Positions 39,859 to 51,659 are shown, counted from the first letter of the stretch. The stretch is DNA of 64,000 nt from Brevipalpus yothersi (GCA_003956705.1 QZCP01000089.1:57659-121658), one strand, 5' to 3'. The notes: generated by a model from the letters alone, not told the origin. Numbers and translations are program-made.

Positions 39859-40699
39859 ACTCTTCCTTTCACAGGCTGTCATGATCATTCTTTCATGATG
39901 CTAAAGCAATTCTCATGTGAATAGGATGGACGAGTAAAGTTGAAAATTATACACTCTTTTCCATGTGTATGTGATCCAGAGGTTTTGCCGCCAGTAAAAC
40001 TAACTTTGGGTTTTCTTTTTCACTTTCACTTCTTCTTCATCTTCATCTTATTCATTTTCTTGTCTCACTTTCATGATCATCCTTGAAACGTGTATGTGTG
40101 ATATCGTCCACTGATTCTTGTTCACTTTTCCTCTATTTTATCCAACTAAAGCAACAATCTGAGCAAAAAGTGGAAGAGAGAGAGAGAGAGAAAGGCACAC
40201 ACACACATAGACTTGGGGAAGCTTTCCGATAATCCATCTTCGTGATGCTGATAGTAATCTAATTTACAGGAGATCTTGTGAGACAACATTTATTATACTG
40301 TTTGATCATGAGAAGAGGGAGAAAATCAAAAGGAAAGGAAGAAGAAGAGAGAATGCTGTTAGATTCTCTGGAAAGCTATACCATGGATGATAGCCATGAA
40401 GGTGAGACAAGTGAAAGATGTGGATGTAGAAGAAAAATAAGTATACATGTGTGAGAATGCTGAAGGATGTAAGAAGATCGCCATGAAAAGTTGACTTTTC
40501 TCTTAACTCATGATTAGTTCTGATATCAACATCATGGTATGCATACACATTCTCATGATTAGTATGCTGGCTGATTTGACCATGGAATAGCTGATAATCT
40601 GTTGACATTTAATCTACTCGCCCGTTTAAATACCTTCCATCTCAGACCATAATTAAAATGGAAAAGTATTCCGTGTTCTCGAGAGAAATAGAGAAGAGA

Positions 40700-40704
<5 letters not shown>

Positions 40705-40769
<65 letters not shown>
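40705..40769. repeat. (AG)n microsatellite
   Basis: About 32 uninterrupted AG units, opposite in orientation to the tract 0.9 kb upstream. Confidence 0.97.
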
Positions 40770-40772
<3 letters not shown>

Positions 40773-42325
40773 GGATGAAAAATACTATGAAGCAATACTT
40801 TGCTCGAAATGTATTAAACAAATGATCTCAGGAGAATTCAAGGTTCTCGCCAATGAATCGAATGAAGCAGAAGTGATCGACGAGAATAACTTTCGATTAT
40901 CATGAGAGTTTGTTCATTCACTCGTTCATTCAGCAATCCTATTTTCTATTCTCTTCCAAATGCACATATACACACACACATGCACACGCACACACAATAT
41001 TTATTCTATGTCTGTATGGTCTGAATTTTGATTCTCATGTTGACGATAGAATGTCTAACGAACTGTGGTCACGAAACCAGATAAAACCGATAGATATTCT
41101 GCCCTTTTTCCTCTATCCAAAGTTATGCTACATTTCAATTGTAGCCAGCTTTTTCCATAAGATTCTGCCCATTCAATTGAGAGAGAGAGGAAACTTGATG
41201 TTTTCTCTACTTTCGTGAATGTTTCGAATTCCAAATCATCTCAACATTTTTACATGGGCAATCTTGAAACCCAAATCATCATTCTCAAATGGTCTCCAAA
41301 TGAGTTATTATCAGATGACTCTATCTTTCAATTTTGCTCAATAGACTGATCTCTGAAGAGTGTGTCATTCGGTGTAAAGAATCAAATGGCCTCTCATCTT
41401 TCTTCTAGTATTTTTATTTGTCTCTGGTATAAATCTGTTACACTTTTGGATTCCCTCTCCTCTCACTCTATCCATCTAACCATTCGAGCTTCTTTGATTG
41501 TAAAACTGAATCGCATGATAAACTTTTCCAAATAGTCTCGAGAATAATCATTGAGAAAGAGAGAAAGTATGGAAGATGCTTCTTCAAACATGCCATAATA
41601 ACTTTCACTTATAGCATTCATCTTACAATATTGATGCTTACAGAGAGAGAGAGAGAGGAATACTTCACTACAATCACTCTTAGGATGATGAGTGAAGGTC
41701 CAGTTTTCGGATCATCATCAGTAGGAATTCTTTTTCTGGTGAAAAAAATTCCTCTTTTCTCACTCTATCATCTTTCTCTGTTCTTTTTTCTCGAGTGTTC
41801 ATGTTCATTGATCGATCATGCATCAACACACAATCCTTTGTGTTATAAATTGTTGAATCATTCATTCTTTTCTCTTTTTGCTTGTTTCTTTACGTTTTTT
41901 ATCCTTCTTCCTTCTTCACTTTGGGTTGAGACTGATTTACAGCCATCCTCGAGAGCTGTATGTATACTTATTATAGTCAATATTTTCCATTGTTCCAGCT
42001 ATTATGATACCAGTCCATTTGTGAACATGAATTGAGTGAATCAAGTCAATTGATTTAAGAGGCCAGATTCATATATTTATGAGATCTGCTTTGGAAGAAA
42101 AGGAGGATCACCATCATCATCATGCTGACCCTCTATCATAATATTTAATGTGGAATATTGTTTCTCTCTCTCTCCCGCCAACATTTTACCCACAGAGCAA
42201 TGATTCATATACATATTCGTTTTATTCCCTCCTTCTGATTTTGACCATTATCATTGCATATTAATGAGATGATAACTTGTATTGGTCATTCATTTTTCTG
42301 AAAAATTTTTCTATCTTCTATTCAG

Positions 42326-43691
42326 ATACGGTGACATGGTTCCATCCACAGTGACTGGTAAAATTGTCGGTGGTGTCTGTTCCTTAAGTGGTGTATTGGT
42401 CATTGCGCTTCCCGTTCCGGTTATTGTGTCCAACTTTTCCAGAATATATCATCAAAACCAGCGAGCAGATAAGCGTAAAGCTCAAAAGGTCCGTATTTTG
42501 TATCCTGATATTGTTTCTTCCTCTTATAAACTTGGAAATCTAGTTTGCTCTCATGATCATGAATAGGGAACACACACATGATTCAGAATAGAATCGGTCG
42601 CCCGAAACGATCTCACCTCTCAAGAGAGAGAAAGCAATTCTCTCTTTCTCTCTCTTCCCATGGAATACCCTTGATCACCAATACAGAAGCTCGTGTTACT
42701 CACTCAATCTGATTCTACTTTTCCATCATGATTCAATGAGTGTTTCGATCACTTTCCATCTCCATCATGGATGCTCTAATTCTCTTGATCTATCACTTTT
42801 CGCTTTTTGTCCCTCATCTCGTTTCTCTCTCACCCACTTGCATCGGGTATCCACGTTTCAAGCTGATCTAGTTTCAATAATGTTCGAATAACCCTTTTTC
42901 TTCCAACACCACCTCCTTATCCTCCCATGTCACACTTCCTTTCTGGAATTTTACCCAATTGAGGAGTCATTAAATGGAAAAGAAGCTATCCTCTAGAACC
43001 AGATTCTTCGTCCAATCGCTTTCTTTCTCCATCCCTTATTGTAGTCTTATAAATCAGTTTCTGATGAAATATCTTGTTTCATGTGAGGAATGTCTTTCAA
43101 TAGAAAAACTTTCTTTCGTCTCCGAGAAACCGGTTGAATTCTTGTGATAAAATCATCCATCATTCGATTGACTGAACTTTTTGTTCCATGTCATATATAC
43201 CCTTCTAGCATGTGGTGCCATCTTGCAAGATATCTTGAAATTTTCAAGATTTTTTCATTCTTGATTCCTTCAAACTCACTCTTTCTCCCAGTTGAATGAA
43301 TGCTGACATTCGAGAATACTTTTTGTGCCAGACTCTTCGTATGTGATCGGTTGAAAAGAAGAGAAATAATGATTGAGAAGGACAATTGAATTATGATCGT
43401 GATTTGCCGGGTAATACAATACTATTATACTTCGATAGCCTTGATTTCAATCGAATCTGAAGGAGTATCAAGATAGAAAAAATATATCTGGAAAGTTTCA
43501 TCATTTTGATGCTGTTGAGAGTAGAAAGTTCAAATTTTTTCTCATTCCTTCTTCATCCAGTCCTTCAGATGTTCAGATACCTCTATTTTTAGATAAAAGA
43601 TTCTGTCATGCAGTTCTTCAGATTTTTGCAGCCAAGAAAAAAATCCTTTTGAAATAATCATCTCATTTTCTAAAACGTTGAGAGGTGACCA

Positions 43692-43747
<56 letters not shown>

Positions 43748-45870
43748 ATAAGAGCAAAGCATGGAAAGTTCTATTCTCCAACATTTTCAAGATATTTGAA
43801 GTAGTTAAGGAGTGAAGGCGAAAATAAAAGAGAAGAGATGCATTGAAGATTGATGCCTTTTTCCAGGCAAAAATCGATGTATGCTCTGGTGAACTTGCCT
43901 TACTCTTTCACTGGAGCAAGAATGAGAATAAAAAACCAGAGGAAGGAATATATGTATGAAAAGGGGAAAATTTCTTTGGAGTGTCAAAGAATAGAATGTT
44001 CAAGAACTTGGCCAACTGATCACTATACAGGGCTGAAGAATTTTTCTTTATTCTTGGGCTCGTTGAATGATGATATTGTAGATAGATCATGCGAGCGAAG
44101 AAAAATGCTAGTATGCAAAATGTGACATGGCTAATCTCTACATTGGGCTTCTCGGGAATACCTTGATGATTCTTTTAATGTATCCGAATCATTGTTCTCA
44201 CTTTTAAATTCAATTCTCAACTTGGCTCATAAAAATCTATGAGCCCATTAATGATAGATGAAGATCGTTTTCGAACACTTTGCTACTGATGAAAGTATGC
44301 AATTTTGGAAAGAAAAGTTTACAAAGAGAAAAGGCTTCTGATCTAATCCTATCCTAGGCTTTCTTCCTTCTTCTTGCTAATGGTGCATGTAGTTAACTCT
44401 TCCAGTCCAAAATTAAAGTTTTACCAGTAAGGTGTATAGTTTGAACTAGCTTTGAGTATGAGCTTTATTTTACGAAAAAACCATCAGAGACAGCTGATTT
44501 CCACAGTATTATCGATAAAGAATACCGTCAATGTTTCTCATGAATGGGTAAACTTATTTGAAGACATTGTTCGTTAAGATCATTTGCATTCTGATAGCCA
44601 GAATCGTTAGATACTTTGAAGCTCATTTTTGAAGGCTTCTCATTTCCATCTCTCATCACCTCAAATAGCTTTTTATGGCTGAAATCTTGAGCGACAAATT
44701 CTTTTACAAAGAGCTTAGTTGATGAGAAAAATTTCCATTGATTATCGATTGGAGTTTCCTTTAGACATTCAATCATGATTGGATTTCTAATTGATTAGGG
44801 TTTCCAAAATTGACTTGATGCTGCTTGGATTATCAATTTGAATTAGCAAGGAAAAGTATTCCTCTTGCTATCAATCATTTGTAGTCTCATAAATTCTTCC
44901 AACAAAATATTTTCTTAGAATTTTGCTTTGGAAGTTGAAAAAAACTTATAAATCAAGCAATGAACTGACCAATTTACTCACAAAATCTTAATAATATCTT
45001 AGGCTTAATCAAATTTTTTTTGTATACAATATCAATTTTACTAATTTTCTACATCAATTTTTACAGAAAGCTCGTATGGCTCGTATTCGAATTGCCAAAG
45101 CAACTAGTGGAGCAGCATTTGTCAACAAAAAGAAGGCAACAGAGGCTCGTTTGGCTGCTGTTGAAGCTGGTCAAGAAATTGATGAAGGCCCAGAAGATAT
45201 ATTCGAATTACAGCATCATCATTTGCTGAGATGTTTAGAAAAAACAACGGTAAGCATCTGTATGATCATGAAATTGAAAATTTCGATTGAAAATTGGGTG
45301 CAATTTTTTAATAATTCCTTCTCCTCTATCCTCTACTTCAGGATCGTGAATTTGTTGAGCTTGATAACCCATTTAATGGACTCAATAAGCCACCATCTCT
45401 TCCGCCCGAGTCTCCATTATTATCAAAAGTAACCAATATTGAAGCCAAAGCAGGATGGCTCATGTCTTGCTGTCGGCATTGTAGATCTTCCAGAAGTTAT
45501 GAGGTAAGTGAGTGTTGATATTGTGGCTTTTGATTAAAGTTTGGTATTTTCTTTCCTCTCCTTTTTTTTGTTATAGAAACACAAAAGATCAAGTGAAACA
45601 GAAGATGAAGATGAGCCAAATGATACACACAATAAGTCTGGTTTCCAGCTTGAAGAGAAGAAAAGCTCTATTGGTGATCATAATCCTCCTGCCTCAGGTC
45701 ACAATCAAAATCCAAATGGTCATAGTCCTGATATAATTTCAACTGAACGAATATCAACACCAGATTCATTGAGAGATATTGGACATGGTGAATCTTCCCA
45801 GCGATCCGCCTCTGGTCAATCTTCAGTGGAACCTGGTCAATTAGTAACTGTTCGAATATCAACCCTGTGA
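42326..45870 (+). CDS. Shal: Voltage-gated A-type potassium channel Kv4 (Shal), 3' coding exons
   Basis: Four exons are readable: 42326-42488, 45067-45249, 45342-45503 and 45577-45870 (stop TGA 45868-45870), together 266 residues of the C-terminal part. The first exon starts with the last base of the first filter glycine codon, then YGDMVPSTVTGK, the S6 helix with the gating PVPVIVSNFS sequence, and YHQNQRADKRKAQK. The second exon ends with FELQHHHLLRCLEKTT, the conserved dileucine dendritic-targeting motif of Kv4 channels. The third includes the Cys-rich SCCRHC. The last is Ser/Asp-rich and ends VRISTL, a class I PDZ ligand. The later introns are phase 0 with AG acceptors and mostly GTAAG donors; the first donor is the weak GTCCGT. 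Kv4 tetramers carry somatodendritic A-type current at the plasma membrane. The T1 domain and S1-S5 are not in the window, so the upstream intron exceeds 42 kb if the assembly is right. Confidence 0.95.
42489..45066 (+). other. Kv4 intron with a CT microsatellite
   Basis: This 2.6-kb intron separates the S6 exon from the tail. It contains (CT)n at 43695-43745 and a small perfect hairpin at 44226-44247 (GGCTCATA with its complement). Translation through the weak donor stays open until a stop at 42564-42566, which would give a 25-residue tail. Other ORFs in it are not recognisable. Confidence 0.7.
43695..43745. repeat. (CT)n microsatellite
   Basis: About 25 CT units inside the Kv4 intron. Confidence 0.97.
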
Positions 45871-47249
45871 TATGCCATCATAAACGGAGAGAGAATTCTC
45901 AGTGATCTCTATTCTTTTTCCTGTCTCTCCTTTCTTTTTTGATTCATCATCATGAATCAAAAATCGGTTCACATCCATTGATATCGTTCAAAGTCATCCA
46001 CATCATTTCCATGAATGTCAAAGCTTACCCATTGGTGTATTTCCAATACTTTGGAATCCTGATTGATAGAGAGGAAGAAAGATTGACTATTATTGATTGG
46101 AAATGATGACAACTATAACATGCTCAACATTGCTCAAACTTCAAAACAAACACAAGCATACAAGAAAAATTTAGCCCCAAGATTGAATCAAGAACGTTAT
46201 CAACCTTTCTTACGAACCCAATTTTTGGACCTCAAATGATGAGATGAGACCGGAGAAGATGGAAAAAACATTTTTTTTCAACATTCAAATTATTCCCCTC
46301 ATATTAGTTACAAGCACATGCAACGAGATGCACATATGAATGTTAATTTATACAGTCAAATTCTATGGCCTCAACAGCATTTAAGTATTCATGTATATGT
46401 ACAATTAACTATTCGAAAATCAATCAAAATAATTGTGTAACCTCTTTCTGGTGGCCAATCGTAAGAAAAAAAATGACCGATTGAGGAGAAACAATTAATC
46501 GTTTTCGAGCACCAAAGAGGGAAAAGAATATTTTATTCCCTTCATTGAGTGAAATGCCTTTTATATCTCTTTGAAGACAAAAATATTTACAATCGACACA
46601 ACAATATTGTGTCAGCTCATGATGTTTGTGAGGCTGATATCAATAATTGTTGATAGGTAATGAATCTGTTGTTCATTAGGTTGAATCTGATCTAGGATTT
46701 AATTACTCCACAAAACGATTGGACGAAGTACAGACTTTCAAGGGAACATTAGAGACATGTCTCTTTCCATAAATAATTTTATTTTGTTTTCTGTTGATCC
46801 ATTGTTTTATCAAGAAAAAGTCTCATATCATAATAATATTGATTCCAGTATTTGGTATAAAATTTTTTTCCTTTCAAACTTTCGAAATAACATTGATTGA
46901 AATTTGGAAGATTTTCGCGAGATTATCTTTTTTATCTTCCAACAGACAATATTTTTTTAAGATCAAATTGGTTTCGGAAAATCTTCTTCCGCTGATCCTG
47001 GGCTGTATCCAGTGTCATTCGCTCCTTAGAAGAGAAAATCAATCCAGTGAAAGATAAGGCTATTCTCATTCTCAAATCTCTTCTGTATTTCTTAATACTT
47101 AATAGCTTAGATGATCACTGAATATGATCATCGAATGAATCATTCTCCCTGAACTTGATCTTGGAATCGTTCAAGTTGAAGTTCATACTGGTCTGAAAAT
47201 AATTTGATGAAACTCATCTCTCTAACATCTGCTTCTTTTGATTCTGATC
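45871..47249 (+). other. Kv4 3' UTR and downstream spacer
   Basis: No coding sequence recognised. I found no clear AATAAA close to the stop, so the polyadenylation site is not placed. A short palindrome GACACAA-CAATA-TTGTGTC lies at about 46594-46612. Confidence 0.4.
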
Positions 47250-47438
47250 ATGGAAAACCCCATAATTGACCGCTATTATTCGACAATTAATGGAAAATTT
47301 TGGAATAATGACTACCGATACAATCCAGAGTATTTTCCTATTCTCGGCCTCCTAGTTGTTGTAGTTGTTGGTGTCGCTGTCTGGTTGGAACATCAAAAAT
47401 TGTTAGATCAGATGAAATCACTTTCCTCAATCCATTAG
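47250..47438 (+). CDS. Candidate 62-residue single-pass membrane protein
   Basis: The ATG at 47250 (context GATCATGG) opens a 62-codon frame ending TAG at 47436-47438. The N-terminal half is polar and aromatic (RYYSTINGKFWNNDYRYNP). It is followed by a clear hydrophobic span (FPILGLLVVVVVGVAVW) and a short charged tail. The coding DNA is richer in G and C than its surroundings. I do not recognise the protein. About 250 bp downstream, a good splice acceptor (TTTTTCAG, 47682-47688) precedes a short open stretch reading ADIKIYRKKLMKQQ then stop at 47733-47735. In phase it could replace the tail if a weak GTGTCG donor inside the ORF were used, which is speculative. It could also be a chance ORF. 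Confidence 0.35.
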   Translation: MENPIIDRYYSTINGKFWNNDYRYNPEYFPILGLLVVVVVGVAVWLEHQKLLDQMKSLSSIH

Positions 47439-47735
47439 ATTATAAGTGTAATGAGACTAATCAATTCTTGATTTGCAAGAAATGTTAAAATTGGTACTCA
47501 ATGATGGAAAGTTTTCGTGATCATCACTTCCGAGTGGGTAAAGCTGTGCCATCGCTCAGTACTATCAACTATCACGATTTAGAACTTTTTCTGACTGAAT
47601 TAAGATCAGTTGTATTCGGTGTAGCAATAACAGACTTACACTAGAGTGAGAGAAATTATTTGATTTGAATCTTGGTATTGTTTTTCAGGTGCTGACATCA
47701 AAATCTATCGGAAGAAATTGATGAAGCAGCAGTAA

Positions 47736-49197
47736 GCAATTGAAAAATCAATCTGGACTCAATGATTTTTCCACCCAATTATCTGATCAGTCAGAGGAAA
47801 AGACAGTTCGAGTCGAAAATTAATCCAACGGAAATATCGATGGAAACATCGATTTTATGCACTCAAAATTAAATTGAGATAAGACGAGAGAGGATGTAGC
47901 AAGACATTGTTGAGGCCCAAAAAAATCTCAAAAAATCTCAAAAATTCTGATCCCGAAGAAGTGGCTCTTGAAATTTTATTGATGAACTGACTTGAGTTTT
48001 TTTCGCTGACAACTTCCTCTCTTTCCGTTTTTTTTGTTCTTGACATGAGATAGACTCTGCATGATAAAAAGAAGAAAAAATCAGTTATCTTGTTCCGTAA
48101 AGTTTCGATAATTGTTGAAAAAAAGTGGAAAACGTGTTAGCAATCTTATCATTTATCATTTAATTTAAGTAGTTTCTCTCTCTCTCAAAATTGTGTCCTT
48201 CATAGCTTTTGAAGTGGTATCTTAATTGAAAAAGAGGCCAAAACAGGAGGTAAGGTGAGCTTTGAAATCGAAAAAAAAAAATAAAAAATCAATCCCTAGT
48301 GGCTTGCATTTAAATTTTCAAGACATTGAAAAAATCTCTATTATTTTATCGTAGTGCACATCAATCATATGCTAATCTTAATCTTTAAAATAGACTGGGG
48401 TAAAAAAAACACAAAAAATTGTTCTTTAGTCGATCAGAATTAGATGATCTGAACCATGTGTTTTGCTCATTTTTCGTTGAGTAAAGCGCATATAAAAAAT
48501 ATTCATAAATTATACTGGAATAATTTTCTGAATTATCAGATAGATTGAATTTATTGAAAAGAGAGCTACTGTAGCATATACACACAAAAAAAATAAAATG
48601 ATCTAATCAAATGTGATCAAATATCATGATAAATGATAAAAAGTTGTTCTACCAGTGAGAGCTATACACCATTATGATTCATGCCACCAAATGCTGAGAA
48701 AAAGAAATGTGATCAACCCACACACACACATTCAGCCATACAGTATATACACTCTGATTAATATAATCATTATCATTATCAGCAAGCGCCAAAAATTTAA
48801 GTGTTTATCTTAACATGATTTGAGAGAAGAGAGAGAAGAGAGAGAAGAGAGAGAAGAGAGAGAAAGAAGAAAGAGAGGAAAAGACTTTGGTAGTAGTTTG
48901 CCGGTCACCTTTACACTGTACTCACTTGCTCTTCCTCTTCTTCTTCTTCATCATCTTTCACTCTCTCTTTCTCTCTTCCATCTTGAATACTTGTTCATCA
49001 TCAGTTACTGATCGGATGTTCTTTTGATGATTAACTCGTTGCCATTATATAATTTGCATTCAATTTGTGTGTGTGTGTTGCGATAAATTGTGATTGTTTG
49101 AATTGTGGAGAGTGAAAAATTTTCATCTCACATTCAGTTCACTATTTTGGCTGGTTTGAGTGAATATTACACATATATTATATATATTTTTTTTATC
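47736..49197. other. Spacer and probable promoter/5' UTR of the PTB-adaptor gene
   Basis: No coding sequence recognised. A 9-bp unit AGAGAGAAG repeats about five times at 48824-48868. The last 60 bases before the ATG are very A/T-rich. Confidence 0.45.
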
Positions 49198-49809
49198 ATG
49201 TCCTCATTTCTTAAAGCTTTCACTTTTGGTAAAGGAAAACATGAAAGTAAGTTCATGGTGTGATTCCATGTGTTTGTGTATATACACTTCAATAGATATT
49301 TTATTAACGTTTCATTTTTGATTTATTCAACTGTTCACTATTCGAATGTTACACACACACAAACAGAATTGTCCGAAGAATGGGGTGAATCAATTAAAGA
49401 GCCTGTCAACGAAGGATTACCATTCCATTGTAAATATATTGGTTCAACATTGGTTGAAAAATCTTCTGATGATGCAACCACGGCAGATGCAATCAAAACA
49501 ATTGTTCAAATGGTAAGATTATGATATGTATGACAGGATAGAAATTTTTTTAGGTGATAAACTGATTTCGTTATGACATCGTTACGTCTAACAGATATAT
49601 TAAGAATTCATTTACATATGTGTGAGGGCAAAAACTGATATCAAAATGCGCCAATCTTTCATCATGATTATGTGTGTGAGAATGTTTTGTCTATGATCAA
49701 TCTTATCGACTGCTCCACCCAAACATGATCATGATGGAAGTGTTAGTAATATGAGCAGAACGAGTATGATGATTGAGAAATAGGAAGAGTATCCATTAAA
49801 TCTTCTTCT

Positions 49810-49844
<35 letters not shown>

Positions 49845-50596
49845 ACTTTTCACGTGTGTTAATAATTATCATCATTATTTTTCAGGCCAAAATAAGTGGA
49901 CGAGATGCAAAAAAAGTTGTTTTGACGATAAGACCTTCAGGAATCAGTTGCAAGGACTTATTGAATGATGATGAGATATTTGACATCTCAATTTACAGGT
50001 AGGCGATTATTGGAGGTGAAAAAAGTGAGAGAAAAAGAAGAGAAATATATTCATTTTTTCCTTTCTTTTCTTCCTTTTTCCAATCTATATACATGAATAT
50101 ATTTTCATGGTAACACGTTTACATTTTTTTTTCGCTACTCACAAACACACTTGAATACGATTGTATCAGAATTTCATACTGTTCAGCGGATGCCAATTAT
50201 CCAAAGGTTGTTGCATTTATTGCCACAAATCTTAATGAAACACATGAATGTCATGCTTTCTTGACTCGAAAGGACGATATTGCCCAAGCTTGTGGTGAGT
50301 GTGTTTTCTCGAAATTCTTTGTCTTTTAAAATTGATCATTACCAATTACAATTGTTATCGATAATCATTTTCCTTTCTCACTCTCCATTCTAGCTCTAAC
50401 TATCTCACAAGCGTTTGCTATTGCTTTTGAAAAGTATCAAATGGCCATGAAAGAGAAGGCTCAAAACGGAAACTCCACCTCGAAGGAAAATGAATCTCCA
50501 TCATCAACAACCGCTACTTCCCAAAGCTCAAAGAGTCAAACAATCGGTGCCAGTACTTTGATAGATTTCAATACAGAACCTGAATTTGTTATTTAA
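49198..50596 (+). CDS. PTB/PID-domain endocytic adaptor, ARH (LDLRAP1)-like
   Basis: Five exons join in frame: 49198-49246, 49367-49512, 49886-49998, 50170-50294 and 50394-50596 (TAA 50594-50596), giving 211 residues. All introns are GT-AG. After a short start (MSSFLKAFTFGKGKHEKLSE) the protein is almost entirely one phosphotyrosine-binding domain, about residues 30-170. It has the ARH-type landmarks FHCKYIGSTLVEKS, KISGRDAKKVVLTIRPSGI, DISIYRISYCSADANYPKV, ECHAFLTRK and ISQAFAIAFEKYQMAMKEK. In vertebrate ARH this domain binds NPxY signals in LDL-receptor tails and PI(4,5)P2 at clathrin-coated pits. The tail is short and Ser/Thr-rich; STLIDFNTEPEFVI holds LIDFN, reminiscent of a clathrin box. 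The C-terminal AP-2-binding region of vertebrate ARH (308 residues in human) is not evident. The first ATG follows an A/T-rich leader. Other PTB adaptors (GULP/CED-6) fit less well. Confidence 0.9.
49801..49843. repeat. (CTT)n repeat in an intron
   Basis: TTC/CTT units with one TCC interruption, about 40 bp upstream of the third exon of the PTB-adaptor gene. Confidence 0.9.
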
Positions 50597-50906
50597 TTAA
50601 TGATATCTTAAATTAAAACGTTTCCCAAAAAACAAGAGAGAGAGAGTAACAGAAAAGGTCTTGATGGTGGTTGGTGGTAGCAGTAAATGGTACTAGTGGT
50701 GTACCATTAATTATTATTCAATACTTGATCATGTTTTTATTTATGATAGATAGATTGATTGATAGGCGGATAGATAGACAGAAAGATGAGAAGAAGAAAG
50801 GAGGAAAGAGAGAGAGAGATATTCAATGGTGTATATAGAAGAGAGAGAGAGAGAGAGAAAGAAATCAATTGAGGAATGCTAACCTCTTCTTACATGTATA
50901 TTTTGA
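50597..50906. other. Convergent 3' ends of PTB-adaptor and eIF1A genes
   Basis: This 310-bp spacer separates two facing stop codons. On the minus strand an AATAAA lies at 50736-50741, about 170 bp past the eIF1A stop, a candidate polyadenylation signal. Purine-rich (GATA and GAGA) patches fill the rest. The two 3' UTRs may overlap. Confidence 0.55.
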
Positions 50907-51503
50907 TTATATAGCATCAATAGCTGTCTCCTCAGCATCACTTGCACTTGCACTAGCATCACTAACATCTCCAAATTCAATGTTATCATCTTCTTCCTCT
51001 TCACCATACACATTCTCATTGATCTTAGCGTTCTCGGGTAATTCACCGTACGCTTTCAGATTACGAGCTTCATCGTGATTGTATTTCAGTATAACATCAG
51101 CTTTGGAATCTTGATAATCTCTAAGACCAATCAGTATAATATCTCCTTGATTAATCCATACTTTTTTCCGCAATTTACCTCTTATATGACATAAACGCTT
51201 TACACCATCAAAACAATACGCTTCCAGGCGTCCATTACCAAGCATTTTCACTACTTGAGCATATTCTTGGCCATCCTCTTTGAATACCAATTCTCTTTTT
51301 TCCGTTTCATTTTCATTCTTTCCTCTTCGTCTATTCTTTCCTCCCTTTCCTGTGTATCAAAGTATACGCGAAAAGAGATAGAAAAAAATAATTAGTATCG
51401 TAATACATCAACGTCAATACATCACACACAGGACACGAGACCTTTATCCGTTCAAATCACATTATTTTAACATCACCGACAACTTACCCTTATTTTTCGG
51501 CAT
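50907..51503 (-). CDS. eIF1A: Translation initiation factor eIF1A
   Basis: Two exons: 51503-51488 (ATG and codons for MPKNK plus one base) and 51349-50907 (stop TAA 50907-50909), joined by a GTAAG...CAG intron, giving 152 residues. The sequence starts [20 protein letters not shown], the basic N-terminal tail of eIF1A. The OB fold follows, with GQEYAQVVKMLGNGRLEAYC, HIRGKLRKKVWINQGDIILI and LRDYQDSKADVILKY, and then an acidic C-terminal tail. eIF1A binds the ribosomal A site on the 40S subunit and promotes scanning and start-codon selection with eIF1 and eIF2; its C-terminus contacts eIF5B. Here the last residues read ETAIDAI rather than the more acidic DIDDI of animals I know, and Ser/Ala replaces some acidic positions. 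The tiny first coding exon resembles the animal gene structure as I recall it. Confidence 0.96.
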
Positions 51504-51659
51504 GATTAATCAAATTTGATTCGATTTGTGTGAAAGATACTCTCTAAAACGATGAATACACCAAATAAATTGGATAGCAAAAGTAATCAACAAAACAGTG
51601 TGATAAACAGAGTTCAAGTTCAGTTTTTTTTGATGACAAAAATCATCAAAATTTGATCA

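Larger units (their letters stand above)
35423..42325. other. 6.9-kb gene-poor interval before the Kv4 exon
   Basis: No recognisable exon; in particular nothing here encodes the N-terminal T1 domain or S1-S5 of the Kv4 channel. The interval holds microsatellites (35492-35533, 36686-36712, 39788-39857, 40705-40769), CTCTTCCT-type tandem repeats at 38036-38090 and an AGAGAAAG-type repeat at 38326-38378. The last bases form the intron 3' end before the Kv4 exon at 42326. Confidence 0.55.

Noticed and set aside
45020..45229. ORF overlapping the second Kv4 exon in another frame
   Set aside because: Shadow of the Kv4 coding exon, whose own frame matches the channel family.
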